From assembly GCA_017522915.1 (NCBI GenBank), contig JAFWXX010000025.1, positions 1 to 63,635 on the forward strand: a stretch of 63,635 bases of DNA, written 5' to 3'. The notes beneath the pieces were generated by a model. That model saw only the letters and a list, made by a program, of their open reading frames with translations. It did no database searches and had not been told where the DNA came from. The position numbers and the translations under genes are program-made. This DNA comes from Bacteroidaceae bacterium. GTDB taxonomy: Bacteria > Bacteroidota > Bacteroidia > Bacteroidales > Bacteroidaceae. The stretch's first letter is position 1. Every line of letters starts with the position of its first letter. Positions 18,546 to 26,328 of this stretch are shown here, piece after piece.

Positions 18546-19214
18546 CTATTCTTCGAAACTTTGCCATAGCCTGTCATTGGGGAGCGGGGCAGTTACACGG
18601 ATGAGCTCTTTTGATACAGGGTGTATGAATTCGATATAACGTGCATGCAATGATATGCTTCCGTCGGGGTTGGAACGTTTTGCACCGTACTTCAGGTCGC
18701 CTTTTATCGGGCATCCGACAGAGGATAGTTGGCAACGTATCTGGTGATGTCGTCCTGTCTTGAGCTCAATCTCAATAAGATTGTAGTTTTGCGATGCTGC
18801 GATGTGCCTGTAGTAGAGCAGGGCCTGTTTGCTGCCTTTGACCTCCTTGGCATAGCAGAAGCTCTTGTTCATCTTTTCGTTGCGGAGAATCCAGCTGCTC
18901 AGCTCTCCTTCACTCTGCTGAGGACGCTCTTTTGTTATGGCCCAGTAGATTTTCTTTACGTTGCCGTCACGGAACATGTTGTTGAGACGCTCAAGCGCCT
19001 TGCTTGTCTTGGCAAGAACGACGATTCCGCTTACGGGGCGGTCCAGACGATGCGGCAGTCCTACAAAGACGTTGCCGGGCTTTGCATATTTCTCTTTCAG
19101 GTATGCCTTCATCTTGTCGCACAGCGACTTGTCTCCGGTCTTGTCGCCTTGTACAATTTCACCGGCAGTCTTGTTTACTATAATTATGTGGTTGTCTTCG
19201 TAAAGTACGTTCAT
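18546..19214 (-). CDS. RluA-family pseudouridine synthase
   Basis: This 222-residue enzyme isomerises uridine in rRNA or tRNA. The catalytic motif HRLDRPVSG (Asp58) and the downstream GRHHQIRCQL and GDLKYGA are classic RluA-family signatures. There is no N-terminal S4 domain, which places it with the short RluA/TruC-like members; which position it modifies cannot be read. Its ATG overlaps the tetR stop (ATGA, 4 bp), so it is co-translated after the regulator. It converges on the M16 gene with only 13 bp between. Confidence 0.9.
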   Translation of the reverse strand: MNVLYEDNHIIIVNKTAGEIVQGDKTGDKSLCDKMKAYLKEKYAKPGNVFVGLPHRLDRPVSGIVVLAKTSKALERLNNMFRDGNVKKIYWAITKERPQQSEGELSSWILRNEKMNKSFCYAKEVKGSKQALLYYRHIAASQNYNLIEIELKTGRHHQIRCQLSSVGCPIKGDLKYGAKRSNPDGSISLHARYIEFIHPVSKELIRVTAPLPNDRLWQSFEE

Positions 19215-19807
19215 TGTTGTTCTCTGTTTGCAGCCTTGTGGCCTAATGCACCTAATATTATCTTCTCAGTGAAAGCTTCTACAAGCTGTTCGTCATTGTT
19301 CTTGCTCATTATTCCATTGATGAACGGCATCTCTATTCCCTTCAGACAGAAATGCAGGAAACGGGCTGCAAGGTCGGGGCTCTTTACGTCGAAGATTCCG
19401 AGGTGCTTGCCTTCGGCGATTATATGGCGGAAAAGTGCAATTTCCTTTGCATCGAACTTCTTGCGTATGTGCTCGATGATAAGTATGTATTCGGAATGAA
19501 GACAACTGTTGCGCCTTACAATGCTGCGTGTCGATTGAAGACGTACGAATATAAGCTTCATTATCTTCCTGTCAGGAGGAAGGCTCGACATGGCAACCTT
19601 TGTGATTGCAGTGGAGATTTTGCTTACCTCCATCTCTATCGATGCTTCAAGCAGTTCTTCCTTGCTCTGGAAATAGGTATATACGGTACGTCTGCTCTTT
19701 TCGGCAGCTTTGGCTATGTCGGCCATGGTGATATTCCCGATTCCCTGCTGTGCAAAAAGCCTTCGTGCTGTTCTTATTATCAAATCTCTTGTTTCTGTGG
19801 TTGCCAT
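19211..19807 (-). CDS. TetR-family transcriptional regulator, probably autoregulated
   Basis: This is a 198-residue regulator. The TetR DNA-binding domain is at residues 5-55: TRDLIIRTARRLFAQQG, then MADIAKAAEKSRRTVYTYF and KEELL. The rest is the helical ligand and dimer domain. I placed the start at ATG 19807, since the open frame extends to 19846 only through the promoter. The promoter is a perfect TTTG-N20-TAACTTTG with a 16-bp palindrome inside it, which indicates self-repression. It forms an operon with the RluA-type gene. The same palindrome core occurs before kdsD, pointing to envelope glycan genes as targets. Confidence 0.88.
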   Translation of the reverse strand: MATTETRDLIIRTARRLFAQQGIGNITMADIAKAAEKSRRTVYTYFQSKEELLEASIEMEVSKISTAITKVAMSSLPPDRKIMKLIFVRLQSTRSIVRRNSCLHSEYILIIEHIRKKFDAKEIALFRHIIAEGKHLGIFDVKSPDLAARFLHFCLKGIEMPFINGIMSKNNDEQLVEAFTEKIILGALGHKAANREQQ

Positions 19808-19825
19808 ACGTGGTTTTGTTTGCTG

Positions 19826-19857
19826 CAAAGTTACACGTTTTTGCACAAATGTGCAAA
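19826..19857 (-). promoter_or_regulatory. tetR promoter with embedded TetR operator
   Basis: On the minus strand TTTG (19854-19857) and TAACTTTG (19826-19833) are separated by exactly 20 bp, the Bacteroidales consensus. Between them, and overlapping the -33 box, is TTGCACA-AA-TGTGCAA (19841-19856), a perfect 7-bp inverted repeat. A repressor there would block the polymerase. Confidence 0.8.
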
Positions 19858-19916
19858 GTGTGGTGTGTTAAATAGATTGAAAGATGAGAATATTTACGAA
19901 AAAAGTGGCCGGGAAA

Positions 19917-19948
19917 TTTGGACGTGAAGCAAAAATGCATTACCTTTG
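19917..19948 (+). promoter_or_regulatory. Promoter of the initiator tRNA gene
   Basis: TTTG (19917-19920), 20 bp, TACCTTTG (19941-19948) is a perfect Bacteroidales promoter ending 21 bp before the tRNA. Confidence 0.85.
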
Positions 19949-19969
19949 CATCAGTTTTAAGAACCGCAT

Positions 19970-20041
19970 CGCGGGGTGGAGCAGTGGTAGCTCGTTGGGC
20001 TCATAACCCAAAGGCCGGAGGTTCGATCCCTTCCCCCGCTA
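19970..20041 (+). tRNA. Initiator tRNA-fMet (anticodon CAT)
   Basis: The cloverleaf folds well. The acceptor is GCGGGG paired with CCCCGC, with position 1 (C) facing a U instead of a pair. The anticodon stem TTGGG-CTCATAA-CCCAA ends in three G-C pairs, and the T arm is GGAGG-TTCGATC-CCTTC. The unpaired first position and the three G-C pairs identify the initiator rather than elongator tRNA-Met. CCA is not encoded (CTA follows). A perfect promoter precedes it and a terminator follows. Confidence 0.95.
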
Positions 20042-20046
20042 CTATT

Positions 20047-20075
20047 AAGGAGAACATTTGTTCTCCTTTTTTATT
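20047..20075 (+). terminator. Terminator of the tRNA gene
   Basis: GGAGAA (20049-20054) pairs with TTCTCC (20061-20066), flanked by AA and TT pairs, and runs into TTTTTTATTTTA. Confidence 0.85.
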
Positions 20076-20098
20076 TTATGTAATATGTCCGAATATAC

Positions 20099-20140
20099 AA
20101 GAGCGGGCGACCTCTTTATTCTTTTAGGTCGCCCGCTCTT
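20099..20140 (-). terminator. Terminator after the RNase G gene
   Basis: AAGAGCGGGCGACCT (20099-20113) pairs perfectly with AGGTCGCCCGCTCTT (20126-20140), a 15-bp stem with a 12-base loop. It lies just past the stop codon at 20159. It could act in both directions. Confidence 0.8.
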
Positions 20141-20158
20141 GTACAGGTTTGGTATGAA

Positions 20159-21736
20159 TCATTTCATTTCGTTCTTTTCCTTCATGTCTATTTCGTTACC
20201 GTCCTTGTCGAAGAAGTGGTATTCGAGATAGGTCAGTTTCTGGTCGGGTATTACGCGTATCCCCATTCCGTGCTTCATCTGCCATTTTCTGTACAAGGAG
20301 ATGAAGCCTTGCTTTATGAATGCAGCAACATAAGGATGGACATGGAGTGTGAATCTCTTGATGCCGATTACCTTTACAAGAGTCTCAATCTTGTTCTCCA
20401 GTGTCTCGGTAAAGAGTACCGAAGGCTGTATCTTGCCTTTTCCGTGGCATACGGGGCATTCTTCTTCGACCTCCATGTCTGTTGCAGGGCGTACTCTTTG
20501 GCGCGTAATCTGCATAAGCCCGAACTTGCTCAATGGCAGGATGTTGTGCTTGGCTCTGTCGCGGCTCATGTTCTCTGTCATTCTCTCATACAGCTTCTGC
20601 CTGTGCTCGGCTTTGTCCATGTCGATGAAATCGACAACGATTATGCCACCCATGTCGCGCAGCCTGAACTGGCGGGCGAGCTCGTCTGCCGCACCCAGGT
20701 TTACCTCCAGCGCATTCTCTTCCTGGTTGCTTGCATTGTTCCGGACACGGTTGCCGCTGTTCACGTCAACAACGTGCAACGCTTCGGTGTGCTCGATTAC
20801 CAGGTATGCTCCGCCCTTGAACGATACAATCCTTCCGAATGAGGATTTTATCTGCTTTGTTATGCCGAAATGGTCGAATATGGGCAATTCCCCACGGTAG
20901 AGCTTTATTATGTTTACGCTCTCCGGGGCTATGACAGATACGTAGTCCCTTATTCTTTTATATACCTCAATGTCGTTCACGTGTATGCTTTCGTACGACG
21001 GGTTGAAAAGGTCGCGTAGCAAAGCCAATGTTCTGTCCGACTCTTCGTGAACCATTGTTGGTGGCTTGGTGCTCTTCTGCACCTTTCCCACGAGTTGCTC
21101 CCAGTTATTGACGAGCGAGCGCAGCTCGCTGTCGAGTTCTGCGACTTTCTTGCCTTCGGCAACCGTGCGTACTATGATTCCGAAATTCTTCGGCTTGATG
21201 CTCTGCAACAGCTGCTTGAGGCGTGTGCGCTCCTCGGGGGACTTTATTTTTGATGATACTGATACCTTGTCCTCGAAGGGAATGAGTATCAGGAATCGTC
21301 CTGCAAACGACAGCTCGCATGTAAGGCGCGGCCCTTTGGTGTTTATGGGCTCCTTTGTTACCTGTACAAGAATCTCCTGTCCGGTCTGCAGTGCTTCGGC
21401 AATGTTTCCCTCTTTCTTCTTTTCTGGCATTATCGATGCCTTTGATATGGGGAAACTTTTCTTGCGGTCGCTGGTGACCTGCTTCAGGTATTTCTGAAGA
21501 GAGTAAAACTGTGGACCTAAATCGGAATAGTGAAGGAAAGCTTCTTTCTCGGACCCTACATCTACAAAGCAGGCATTCAGTCCGGGCATAATCTTCTTGA
21601 CACGCCCGTGATAGATATTGCCTACCGAAAATGTCTCGGTCTGTTCCTCTCTCTGGAATTCAACCAACTGCTTCTCTTCGGTAATGGCAATTGATATCTC
21701 CTTGGAGTGGACATCTACAATAAGTTCGCTTGTCAC
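20159..21736 (-). CDS. rng: Ribonuclease G/E family endoribonuclease
   Basis: This 525-residue enzyme performs single-strand-specific cleavage in mRNA turnover and 16S rRNA 5' maturation. It has an S1-like domain near the N-terminus (GNIYHGRVKKIMPGLNACF, then VDVG), the RNase E/G catalytic core with GGIIVVDFIDM (metal-binding Asp) and the zinc-link pair CPVC. A start at GTG 21736 (protein beginning TSELIVDVHSKEISIAI) matches the usual family start; the TTG at 21763 is the alternative. The size fits RNase G, without the long degradosome tail of RNase E. It sits downstream of HU and the 29-residue protein but behind a terminator, so it is probably transcribed separately. Confidence 0.92.
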   Translation of the reverse strand: MTSELIVDVHSKEISIAITEEKQLVEFQREEQTETFSVGNIYHGRVKKIMPGLNACFVDVGSEKEAFLHYSDLGPQFYSLQKYLKQVTSDRKKSFPISKASIMPEKKKEGNIAEALQTGQEILVQVTKEPINTKGPRLTCELSFAGRFLILIPFEDKVSVSSKIKSPEERTRLKQLLQSIKPKNFGIIVRTVAEGKKVAELDSELRSLVNNWEQLVGKVQKSTKPPTMVHEESDRTLALLRDLFNPSYESIHVNDIEVYKRIRDYVSVIAPESVNIIKLYRGELPIFDHFGITKQIKSSFGRIVSFKGGAYLVIEHTEALHVVDVNSGNRVRNNASNQEENALEVNLGAADELARQFRLRDMGGIIVVDFIDMDKAEHRQKLYERMTENMSRDRAKHNILPLSKFGLMQITRQRVRPATDMEVEEECPVCHGKGKIQPSVLFTETLENKIETLVKVIGIKRFTLHVHPYVAAFIKQGFISLYRKWQMKHGMGIRVIPDQKLTYLEYHFFDKDGNEIDMKEKNEMK

Positions 21737-21794
21737 AATTCTCTTTTTTGGTTCTAGCCCCAATTACTCAGGGTGGGGCTTCTCCCCGTTAAAA

Positions 21795-21839
21795 CAAAAA
21801 ACAAACTTGAAGTCTTTTTAACGCTCCTTGCAAGTTTGT
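21795..21839 (-). terminator. Terminator between the 29-residue gene and rng
   Basis: On the minus strand ACAAACTTG pairs with CAAGTTTGT (21831-21839 and 21801-21809), enclosing a 21-base loop and followed by TTTTTTGTTTT. Confidence 0.65.
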
Positions 21840-21865
21840 CTTTTGTGTTTTTTACAGACTCATGA

Positions 21866-21955
21866 TTATTTGCTCTTATGTCTGTTCTTTCTCAATCTTT
21901 TTTTACGCTTGTGCGTTGACATCTTATGTCTTTTTTTCTTTTTTCCGCTTGGCAT
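21866..21955 (-). CDS. 29-residue basic ribosomal-type protein (AURKAIP1/COX24, mS38-like)
   Basis: A very short gene encodes MPSGKKKKRHKMSTHKRKKR followed by LRKNRHKSK, so more than half its residues are Lys or Arg. Proteins of this sequence are conserved across Bacteroidota and are annotated as AURKAIP1/COX24-domain or THX-like small-subunit ribosomal proteins; mitochondrial mS38 shares the KRKKR/LRKNRHK core. It follows the HU gene by 31 bp and ends before a terminator, so HU and this gene form one transcript. Such genes are easily missed because of their size. Confidence 0.88.
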   Translation of the reverse strand: MPSGKKKKRHKMSTHKRKKRLRKNRHKSK

Positions 21956-21986
21956 GGTTAAAAAATTAATTAATTGTTCACTATTG

Positions 21987-22262
21987 TTATTTCTTTACTT
22001 CATTCATGAAAGTCTTTGCTGGCTTGAATGCCGGAATGTCGTGTGCAGGAATTGTGATAGTCTTCTCCTTGTGGATGTCGCGAGCTGTCTTCTCTGCTCT
22101 GTGTTTGATGATGAAGCTGCCGAATCCACGCAAATACACCGGTTCCTGGTTTGCCAAAGATGTCTTTACTGCATCCATAAATGACTCAACAGTCGTCAGA
22201 ACCACTGATTTCTCAATACCTGTTTTCTTCGCAATCTCGTTTACAATCTCTGCTTTTGTCAT
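21987..22262 (-). CDS. hup: HU-family DNA-binding protein
   Basis: This 91-residue nucleoid protein is recognisable along its whole length: MTKAEIVNEIAKKTG at the start, the family core VYLRGFGSFIIKHRAEKTAR (about 42-61), and IPAHDIPAFKPAKTF near the end, with the intercalating Pro in the IPAHD arm. It bends and compacts DNA as a dimer. It is transcribed from the promoter at 22309-22340, divergent from ssb, and is followed by the 29-residue ribosomal-type gene. Confidence 0.95.
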   Translation of the reverse strand: MTKAEIVNEIAKKTGIEKSVVLTTVESFMDAVKTSLANQEPVYLRGFGSFIIKHRAEKTARDIHKEKTITIPAHDIPAFKPAKTFMNEVKK

Positions 22263-22308
22263 CTTTATCTACGATTTTATAAATGTATAAGTGTTAATTT
22301 TCGGACTA

Positions 22309-22340
22309 CAAATATATAGCTTTTTTTACTACTGCCGAAA
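22309..22340 (-). promoter_or_regulatory. HU promoter
   Basis: Minus-strand TATATTTG (22309-22316) matches TAnnTTTG. TTTC (22337-22340) lies 20 bp away at the -33 position. Confidence 0.6.
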
Positions 22341-22495
22341 TTTATGTCGCATTTTTTGGAAAAATATCACATATTTCGATGATTTAGATGATTCTTGTTC
22401 CAAAAACGGCAATTTGTGGCAATGTGTTATGCAAAACCAAACAGTTGCCGGCTTCCTGATTGTATGCTGCTGAAATAAAATATTTATATAAAGAT

Positions 22496-22527
22496 ATTGA
22501 CAACTATTCTCTAATTTGCTAACTTTG
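22496..22527 (+). promoter_or_regulatory. ssb promoter
   Basis: ATTG (22496-22499), 20 bp, TAACTTTG (22520-22527). The predicted leader is about 17 bases before ATG 22551. Confidence 0.65.
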
Positions 22528-22550
22528 CCAAAATAAAGATATTTTAGAAT

Positions 22551-22937
22551 ATGTCGGTAAATAAGGTTATTTTAATAGGTAATGTGGGCAAGGAGCCCGA
22601 TGTGCGTCATCTTGACCGTAATGTAGTGGTTGCAAACATGGTACTTGCTACGACTGAACGTGCTTATACCTTGCAGAACGGCACTCAGGTGCCGGAGCGC
22701 ACTGAATGGCACAATATAGTGCTTTGGGGCGGTTTGGCAGAGGTCGCTGAACGCTATGTGCATAAAGGTGACAGAATATATATCGAAGGCAAGATAAGAA
22801 CCAATACTTACGAGGACCAGAACGGTATCCGCCGTTACAGGACCGAAATCCTTGCCGAAACAATGGAAATGCTTTCTTCAAGAACTGCAGGGCCTTCTTC
22901 TGCCGGAGAACCGGCTCCTTCTGCAGCTCCTTTCTAA
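22551..22937 (+). CDS. ssb: Single-stranded DNA-binding protein
   Basis: This is a 128-residue OB-fold protein. It starts MSVNKVILIGNVGKEPDVR and carries WHNIVLWGGLAEVAERYVHKG and YIEGKIRT, the usual SSB core. The C-terminal tail is short, Pro/Ala-rich and ends SAAPF. It lacks the acidic DDxPF tip of E. coli SSB, as is seen in some Bacteroidales SSBs. It is followed by gldE after 16 bp, a conserved order in this phylum, although the mutY gene often found here is absent between HU and ssb. Confidence 0.94.
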   Translation: MSVNKVILIGNVGKEPDVRHLDRNVVVANMVLATTERAYTLQNGTQVPERTEWHNIVLWGGLAEVAERYVHKGDRIYIEGKIRTNTYEDQNGIRRYRTEILAETMEMLSSRTAGPSSAGEPAPSAAPF

Positions 22938-22953
22938 CTTAAACATATAGATT

Positions 22954-24306
22954 TTGGAAACAGATATTCCTGCCTTATTGCAGATTTTCTCTTTGGCACT
23001 CCCCGAAAACTTCATTACGATGCCATCGCTGAGTGCTGTTGTCGCTTTGATAATCTCCGCCTTCCTGTTGATGTTCTCAGCTTACGCTTCGGGTTCGGAA
23101 ATTGCTTTCTTCTCTCTGTCCAAGACCGAGATGGATGAGCTTGCCGACAGCAAGTCGTCAAGGGACAAACGTCTTCTGGAACTGTTGTCCGACCCGGACA
23201 GATTATTGGCTACAATATTGATAGTCAATGATTTTGTAAATGTGGGCGTGGTTATGCTGCTCAACTACTTCTTCCTCGATGTCCTTAACTTCGGCGGAGC
23301 GGTGTGGCTTGAGTTCCTGCTGATGACGGTAGTGCTTACATTCCTGCTGTTGCTTTTCGGCGAGGTGATGCCCAAGATATATTCCAAAAGCAATCCTATG
23401 GCGTTTGCGCGTTTCTCGGCCAACGGCTTCCATCTGTTGTCGCGTTTGTTGAGCCCGTTCTCGTCATTCCTTGTGAAATCGACGATATTTGCACAGCGTC
23501 TGGTATCCAAGAAGAACCACTTGCTGTCGGTTGACGAGTTGGAGCAGGCTCTGGAGCTTACAGACAAAAAGGAAATCGGTGAGCAGAAGAAGATGCTGGA
23601 GGGTATTATCCGCTTCGGTGACGAGACGGTAAAGAATATCATGACATCGCGTCTCGATATGGTTATGCTCGATATGCGTACTCCATACAGCGAAGTGCTC
23701 AAGTGTGCAGCCGAGAATGCCTATTCACGTATTCCTGTGTATGGAAAGACGCAGGACGATGTTAGGGGAATCCTATATATCAAGGACCTTATTCCTCATC
23801 TTAACCGTGGCGAGTCTTTTCGCTGGCAGTCGCTCATACGTCAGCCGTTCTTTGTTCCGGAAACAAAGAAAATCGATGACTTGCTGTGCGACTTCCAGAC
23901 AGTAAAGGTCCACATGGCTTTGGTGGTGGATGAGTTCGGAGGCATTTCGGGTTTGATTACACTGGAGGATATAATCGAGGAGATTGTAGGAGAGATAAAT
24001 GACGAGTTCGACGAGCCTGATACTTCATACGAACAGCTTGATGATAATGTCTATCTGTTCGACGGAAGGACTATGCTATCCGATTTCTACAAGATAACTT
24101 CCCTCGACAGCGATGACTTCGAGAGCGTTTCGGGCGAGGCGGATACTCTGGCCGGTCTGCTGCTTGAGGTAAAAGGTGAGTTCCCGGTTCTGCATGAGAC
24201 AATCGAGTGCAATGGCATTGTGTTCGAAGTCGTGGAAAAGGACAGGCATCGTATAGTTAAGATAAAGGCAACGCTTCCGGCAGCGGAAACCATGGTAGAA
24301 GATTGA
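22954..24306 (+). CDS. gldE: GldE family CNNM/CorC-type membrane protein
   Basis: This 450-residue protein has a DUF21/CNNM transmembrane domain (three to four helices within about 25-190, including the small-residue motif SAYASGSEIAFFSLS), a CBS-domain pair (about 215-340; RIPVYGKTQDDVRGILYIKDL and GGISGLITLEDIIEEIVGEI), and a C-terminal CorC/HlyC domain (about 365-440; TLAGLLLEVKGEFP). Relatives are Mg2+/Co2+ efflux proteins; GldE is named from gliding flavobacteria, but non-gliding Bacteroidales keep it beside ssb. The start appears to be TTG 22954, since the first in-frame ATG comes 22 codons later. Confidence 0.85.
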   Translation: METDIPALLQIFSLALPENFITMPSLSAVVALIISAFLLMFSAYASGSEIAFFSLSKTEMDELADSKSSRDKRLLELLSDPDRLLATILIVNDFVNVGVVMLLNYFFLDVLNFGGAVWLEFLLMTVVLTFLLLLFGEVMPKIYSKSNPMAFARFSANGFHLLSRLLSPFSSFLVKSTIFAQRLVSKKNHLLSVDELEQALELTDKKEIGEQKKMLEGIIRFGDETVKNIMTSRLDMVMLDMRTPYSEVLKCAAENAYSRIPVYGKTQDDVRGILYIKDLIPHLNRGESFRWQSLIRQPFFVPETKKIDDLLCDFQTVKVHMALVVDEFGGISGLITLEDIIEEIVGEINDEFDEPDTSYEQLDDNVYLFDGRTMLSDFYKITSLDSDDFESVSGEADTLAGLLLEVKGEFPVLHETIECNGIVFEVVEKDRHRIVKIKATLPAAETMVED

Positions 24307-24307
24307 T

Positions 24308-24354
24308 AGTTCGGCATCGGATGCTATCATCCGACGATATGCCAAACTTTTTTT
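24308..24354 (+). terminator. Terminator after gldE
   Basis: AGTTCGGCAT and CGGATG pair with CATCCG and ATGCCAAACT, with a 5-base bulge on one side. A run of seven T follows. Confidence 0.75.
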
Positions 24355-24415
24355 AATGGACTGAATTATAGTTATAAACCGGCTTCGGACAGTAGTGCCA
24401 GAGCTTATAATATTT

Positions 24416-24955
24416 ATGGATATGAAATTGAATAATGTTTTGCGTAGCTTTGCGACCGTGCTTATAGGCATATTGCTTATTGTTATGAAGGATAGTGCGA
24501 TACATCTTCTTGTACGTATCGTAGGAGTTGCATTCTTTGTTCCGGCACTTGTATCGGCTTCGGGCATATTCATAAACAAGAGAGACAGGTTGTCTGCAAG
24601 GGATATGATGTTCCTGGCGTTGGATGTGTGCTGCCTGGCTTTCGGATTGTGGCTGATAATCTCTCCGGGGATGCTTGTGGGGTTGCTTGTTGTCTTGTTG
24701 GCTCTGGCACTATTCAGCTTCTCTTTGTTCCAGTTGTACAGGGTGTATTTTATGAGGAATCTTGTGCAGGGGCTGTGGAGATATGCCATAGTGCCCCTTG
24801 CTCTTGTGGTTGTGTCTGTAATAGTATTGGCTCTTCCCGGTCAGACTGTGTCATTTCTCACAATGATGATAGGTATAGCTGCTGTATTGTCCGGCCTTTC
24901 CGATATCGTAATCTCATTGATTGTGGATAAAAACGACCCGCAGCTCCGGAAGTAA
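24416..24955 (+). CDS. DUF308/HdeD-like small membrane protein
   Basis: This 179-residue protein is mostly hydrophobic, with about five to six helices. Examples are FATVLIGILLIVMKDSAIHL near the start and LVGLLVVLLALALFSFSLFQ in the middle. A short basic loop contains NKRDRLSARD. The pattern fits DUF308 (HdeD-related) proteins; their role is unknown in Bacteroidales, although HdeD is linked to acid resistance in enterobacteria. I chose ATG 24416 over the weaker GTG at 24395. It lies alone between the gldE terminator and the LysE gene. Confidence 0.65.
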   Translation: MDMKLNNVLRSFATVLIGILLIVMKDSAIHLLVRIVGVAFFVPALVSASGIFINKRDRLSARDMMFLALDVCCLAFGLWLIISPGMLVGLLVVLLALALFSFSLFQLYRVYFMRNLVQGLWRYAIVPLALVVVSVIVLALPGQTVSFLTMMIGIAAVLSGLSDIVISLIVDKNDPQLRK

Positions 24956-25045
24956 TGGCATAAGCCATTGATAAAATATTTGCCTGAGTGCAAAAAAATG
25001 CCGTTAAATATGTGAAAATCCATAAAAAAATGGCAACTTTGCGTT

Positions 25046-25738
25046 ATGAATGAGATAAACGAACTGTTCAATGCCATAATTTCCGAGATATCGCTCCTTG
25101 AGATTGTCGTCAAAGGAGCAATTATCGGTATTGTAGCATCTGCTCCCATGGGACCTGTCGGGGTTCTGTGTGTGCAAAGGACCCTTAACAAAGGCCGGGT
25201 ATATGGCATCGTTACAGGTACAGGTGCGGCTTTGAGCGATATCCTTTATGCTCTGCTCACCGGTTACGGTCTTTCGTTCCTTTACGAATTCATAAGCAAT
25301 CCGAGTACTCTGTTCTGGATGCAGATAATTGGTGCTGTGGTGATGTTCATCTTCGGTATCCATACATACCGCACAAATCCTATGCAGAATACTCGTAATG
25401 TGAGCCGCAACAAGAGCAACTTGTTGCATAACGGAATAACTGGCTTCTTCATAACATTGTCGAACCCGTTGATTCTGCTGCTCTTCATGGCTCTGTTCAC
25501 TCCGTTCAATTTCATGCTGCCCGATATGCCTCTGTTTAACCAATGCGTCGGTTATCTCTCCATTTTTGGAGGTGCTATGCTGTGGTGGCTGTTTATAACA
25601 TACGTGGTAAACAAGCTGAGAGTGCGTTTCGATGTCCGTGGAATATGGATTATCAATCGTGTCATCGGCGTTATCGTTATGGTCTGTTCGTTGGTGGGCA
25701 TTGTGCTCATAGCGACAGGCACATGGTCGTTCCATTAA
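25046..25738 (+). CDS. LysE-family amino-acid exporter-like membrane protein
   Basis: This 230-residue polytopic protein has about six helices. The LysE/RhtB signature is near the start: IIGIVASAPMGPVGVLCVQR, then the conserved GRVYGIVTGTGAALSD. A further loop carries GFFITLSNPLILLLFMALF. The family exports amino acids or small polar metabolites; the substrate here is unknown. A CAACTTTG sequence at 25034-25041 just before the ATG may be a -7 box. It heads a run of six closely spaced genes up to fmt. Confidence 0.85.
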   Translation: MNEINELFNAIISEISLLEIVVKGAIIGIVASAPMGPVGVLCVQRTLNKGRVYGIVTGTGAALSDILYALLTGYGLSFLYEFISNPSTLFWMQIIGAVVMFIFGIHTYRTNPMQNTRNVSRNKSNLLHNGITGFFITLSNPLILLLFMALFTPFNFMLPDMPLFNQCVGYLSIFGGAMLWWLFITYVVNKLRVRFDVRGIWIINRVIGVIVMVCSLVGIVLIATGTWSFH

Positions 25739-25750
25739 AATAGGCGAGTC

Positions 25751-26305
25751 TTGATAGTTTCCAGAGAACTGAGAAAAAAGAATATAGCGGAGTATTTGCT
25801 ATATATGTGGCAGGTCGAGGATCTGTTGCGTGCCAATGATTTGTCATTGGACAGAATCAAGAGTGTTGTAGTAGAGCCATACGGCTTGACTCCGGATGTA
25901 GAGGAAGAGATGCTGCAATGGTATGGCAATCTGCTTGAGATGATGTCGCTCGAAGGGGTTAAGGAGAAAGGGCATCTGCAGATAAACAGGAATGTGATAA
26001 TTAATCTGACAGACCTTCACATGCGTCTCTTGAAGTCGTCAAAGGTGCCATTCTATTCGGCTGCATACTATAAGGCATTGCCGTTCATTGTCGAGTTCCG
26101 TACCAAGAGCGACGGTCGTGAGAAAGGGGAGATAGAGAACTGTTTCGATGCGCTGTATATGGTGTGGCTGATGAAACTGCAGAAAAAAGAGATTAACGAG
26201 GAGACTTTGAAGGCTACGGCAGAGATAAGCCGTTTCATTTCGATGCTCTCGCTCTATTTCAAGGAGGAGGCAGAGGGGAGGCTTGACCTTGATGCCGAAG
26301 AGTAA
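25751..26305 (+). CDS. DUF4924 family protein
   Basis: This 184-residue soluble protein is mainly helical. The start [20 protein letters not shown] is the recognisable opening of the Bacteroidales family DUF4924, and the C-terminal half ([20 protein letters not shown], then [15 protein letters not shown]) also fits. The start codon is TTG 25751, 12 bp after the LysE stop, because no ATG lies near the conserved start. Function unknown; it commonly sits beside prfC, as here. Confidence 0.8.
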   Translation: MIVSRELRKKNIAEYLLYMWQVEDLLRANDLSLDRIKSVVVEPYGLTPDVEEEMLQWYGNLLEMMSLEGVKEKGHLQINRNVIINLTDLHMRLLKSSKVPFYSAAYYKALPFIVEFRTKSDGREKGEIENCFDALYMVWLMKLQKKEINEETLKATAEISRFISMLSLYFKEEAEGRLDLDAEE

Positions 26306-26328
26306 TAATAGTGAAAAACATAATTCAA

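Noticed and set aside
22263..22550. Possible remnant of mutY between HU and ssb, where many relatives have it
   Set aside because: The 288 bp hold the two divergent promoters only; no fragment of a MutY sequence can be read in any frame.
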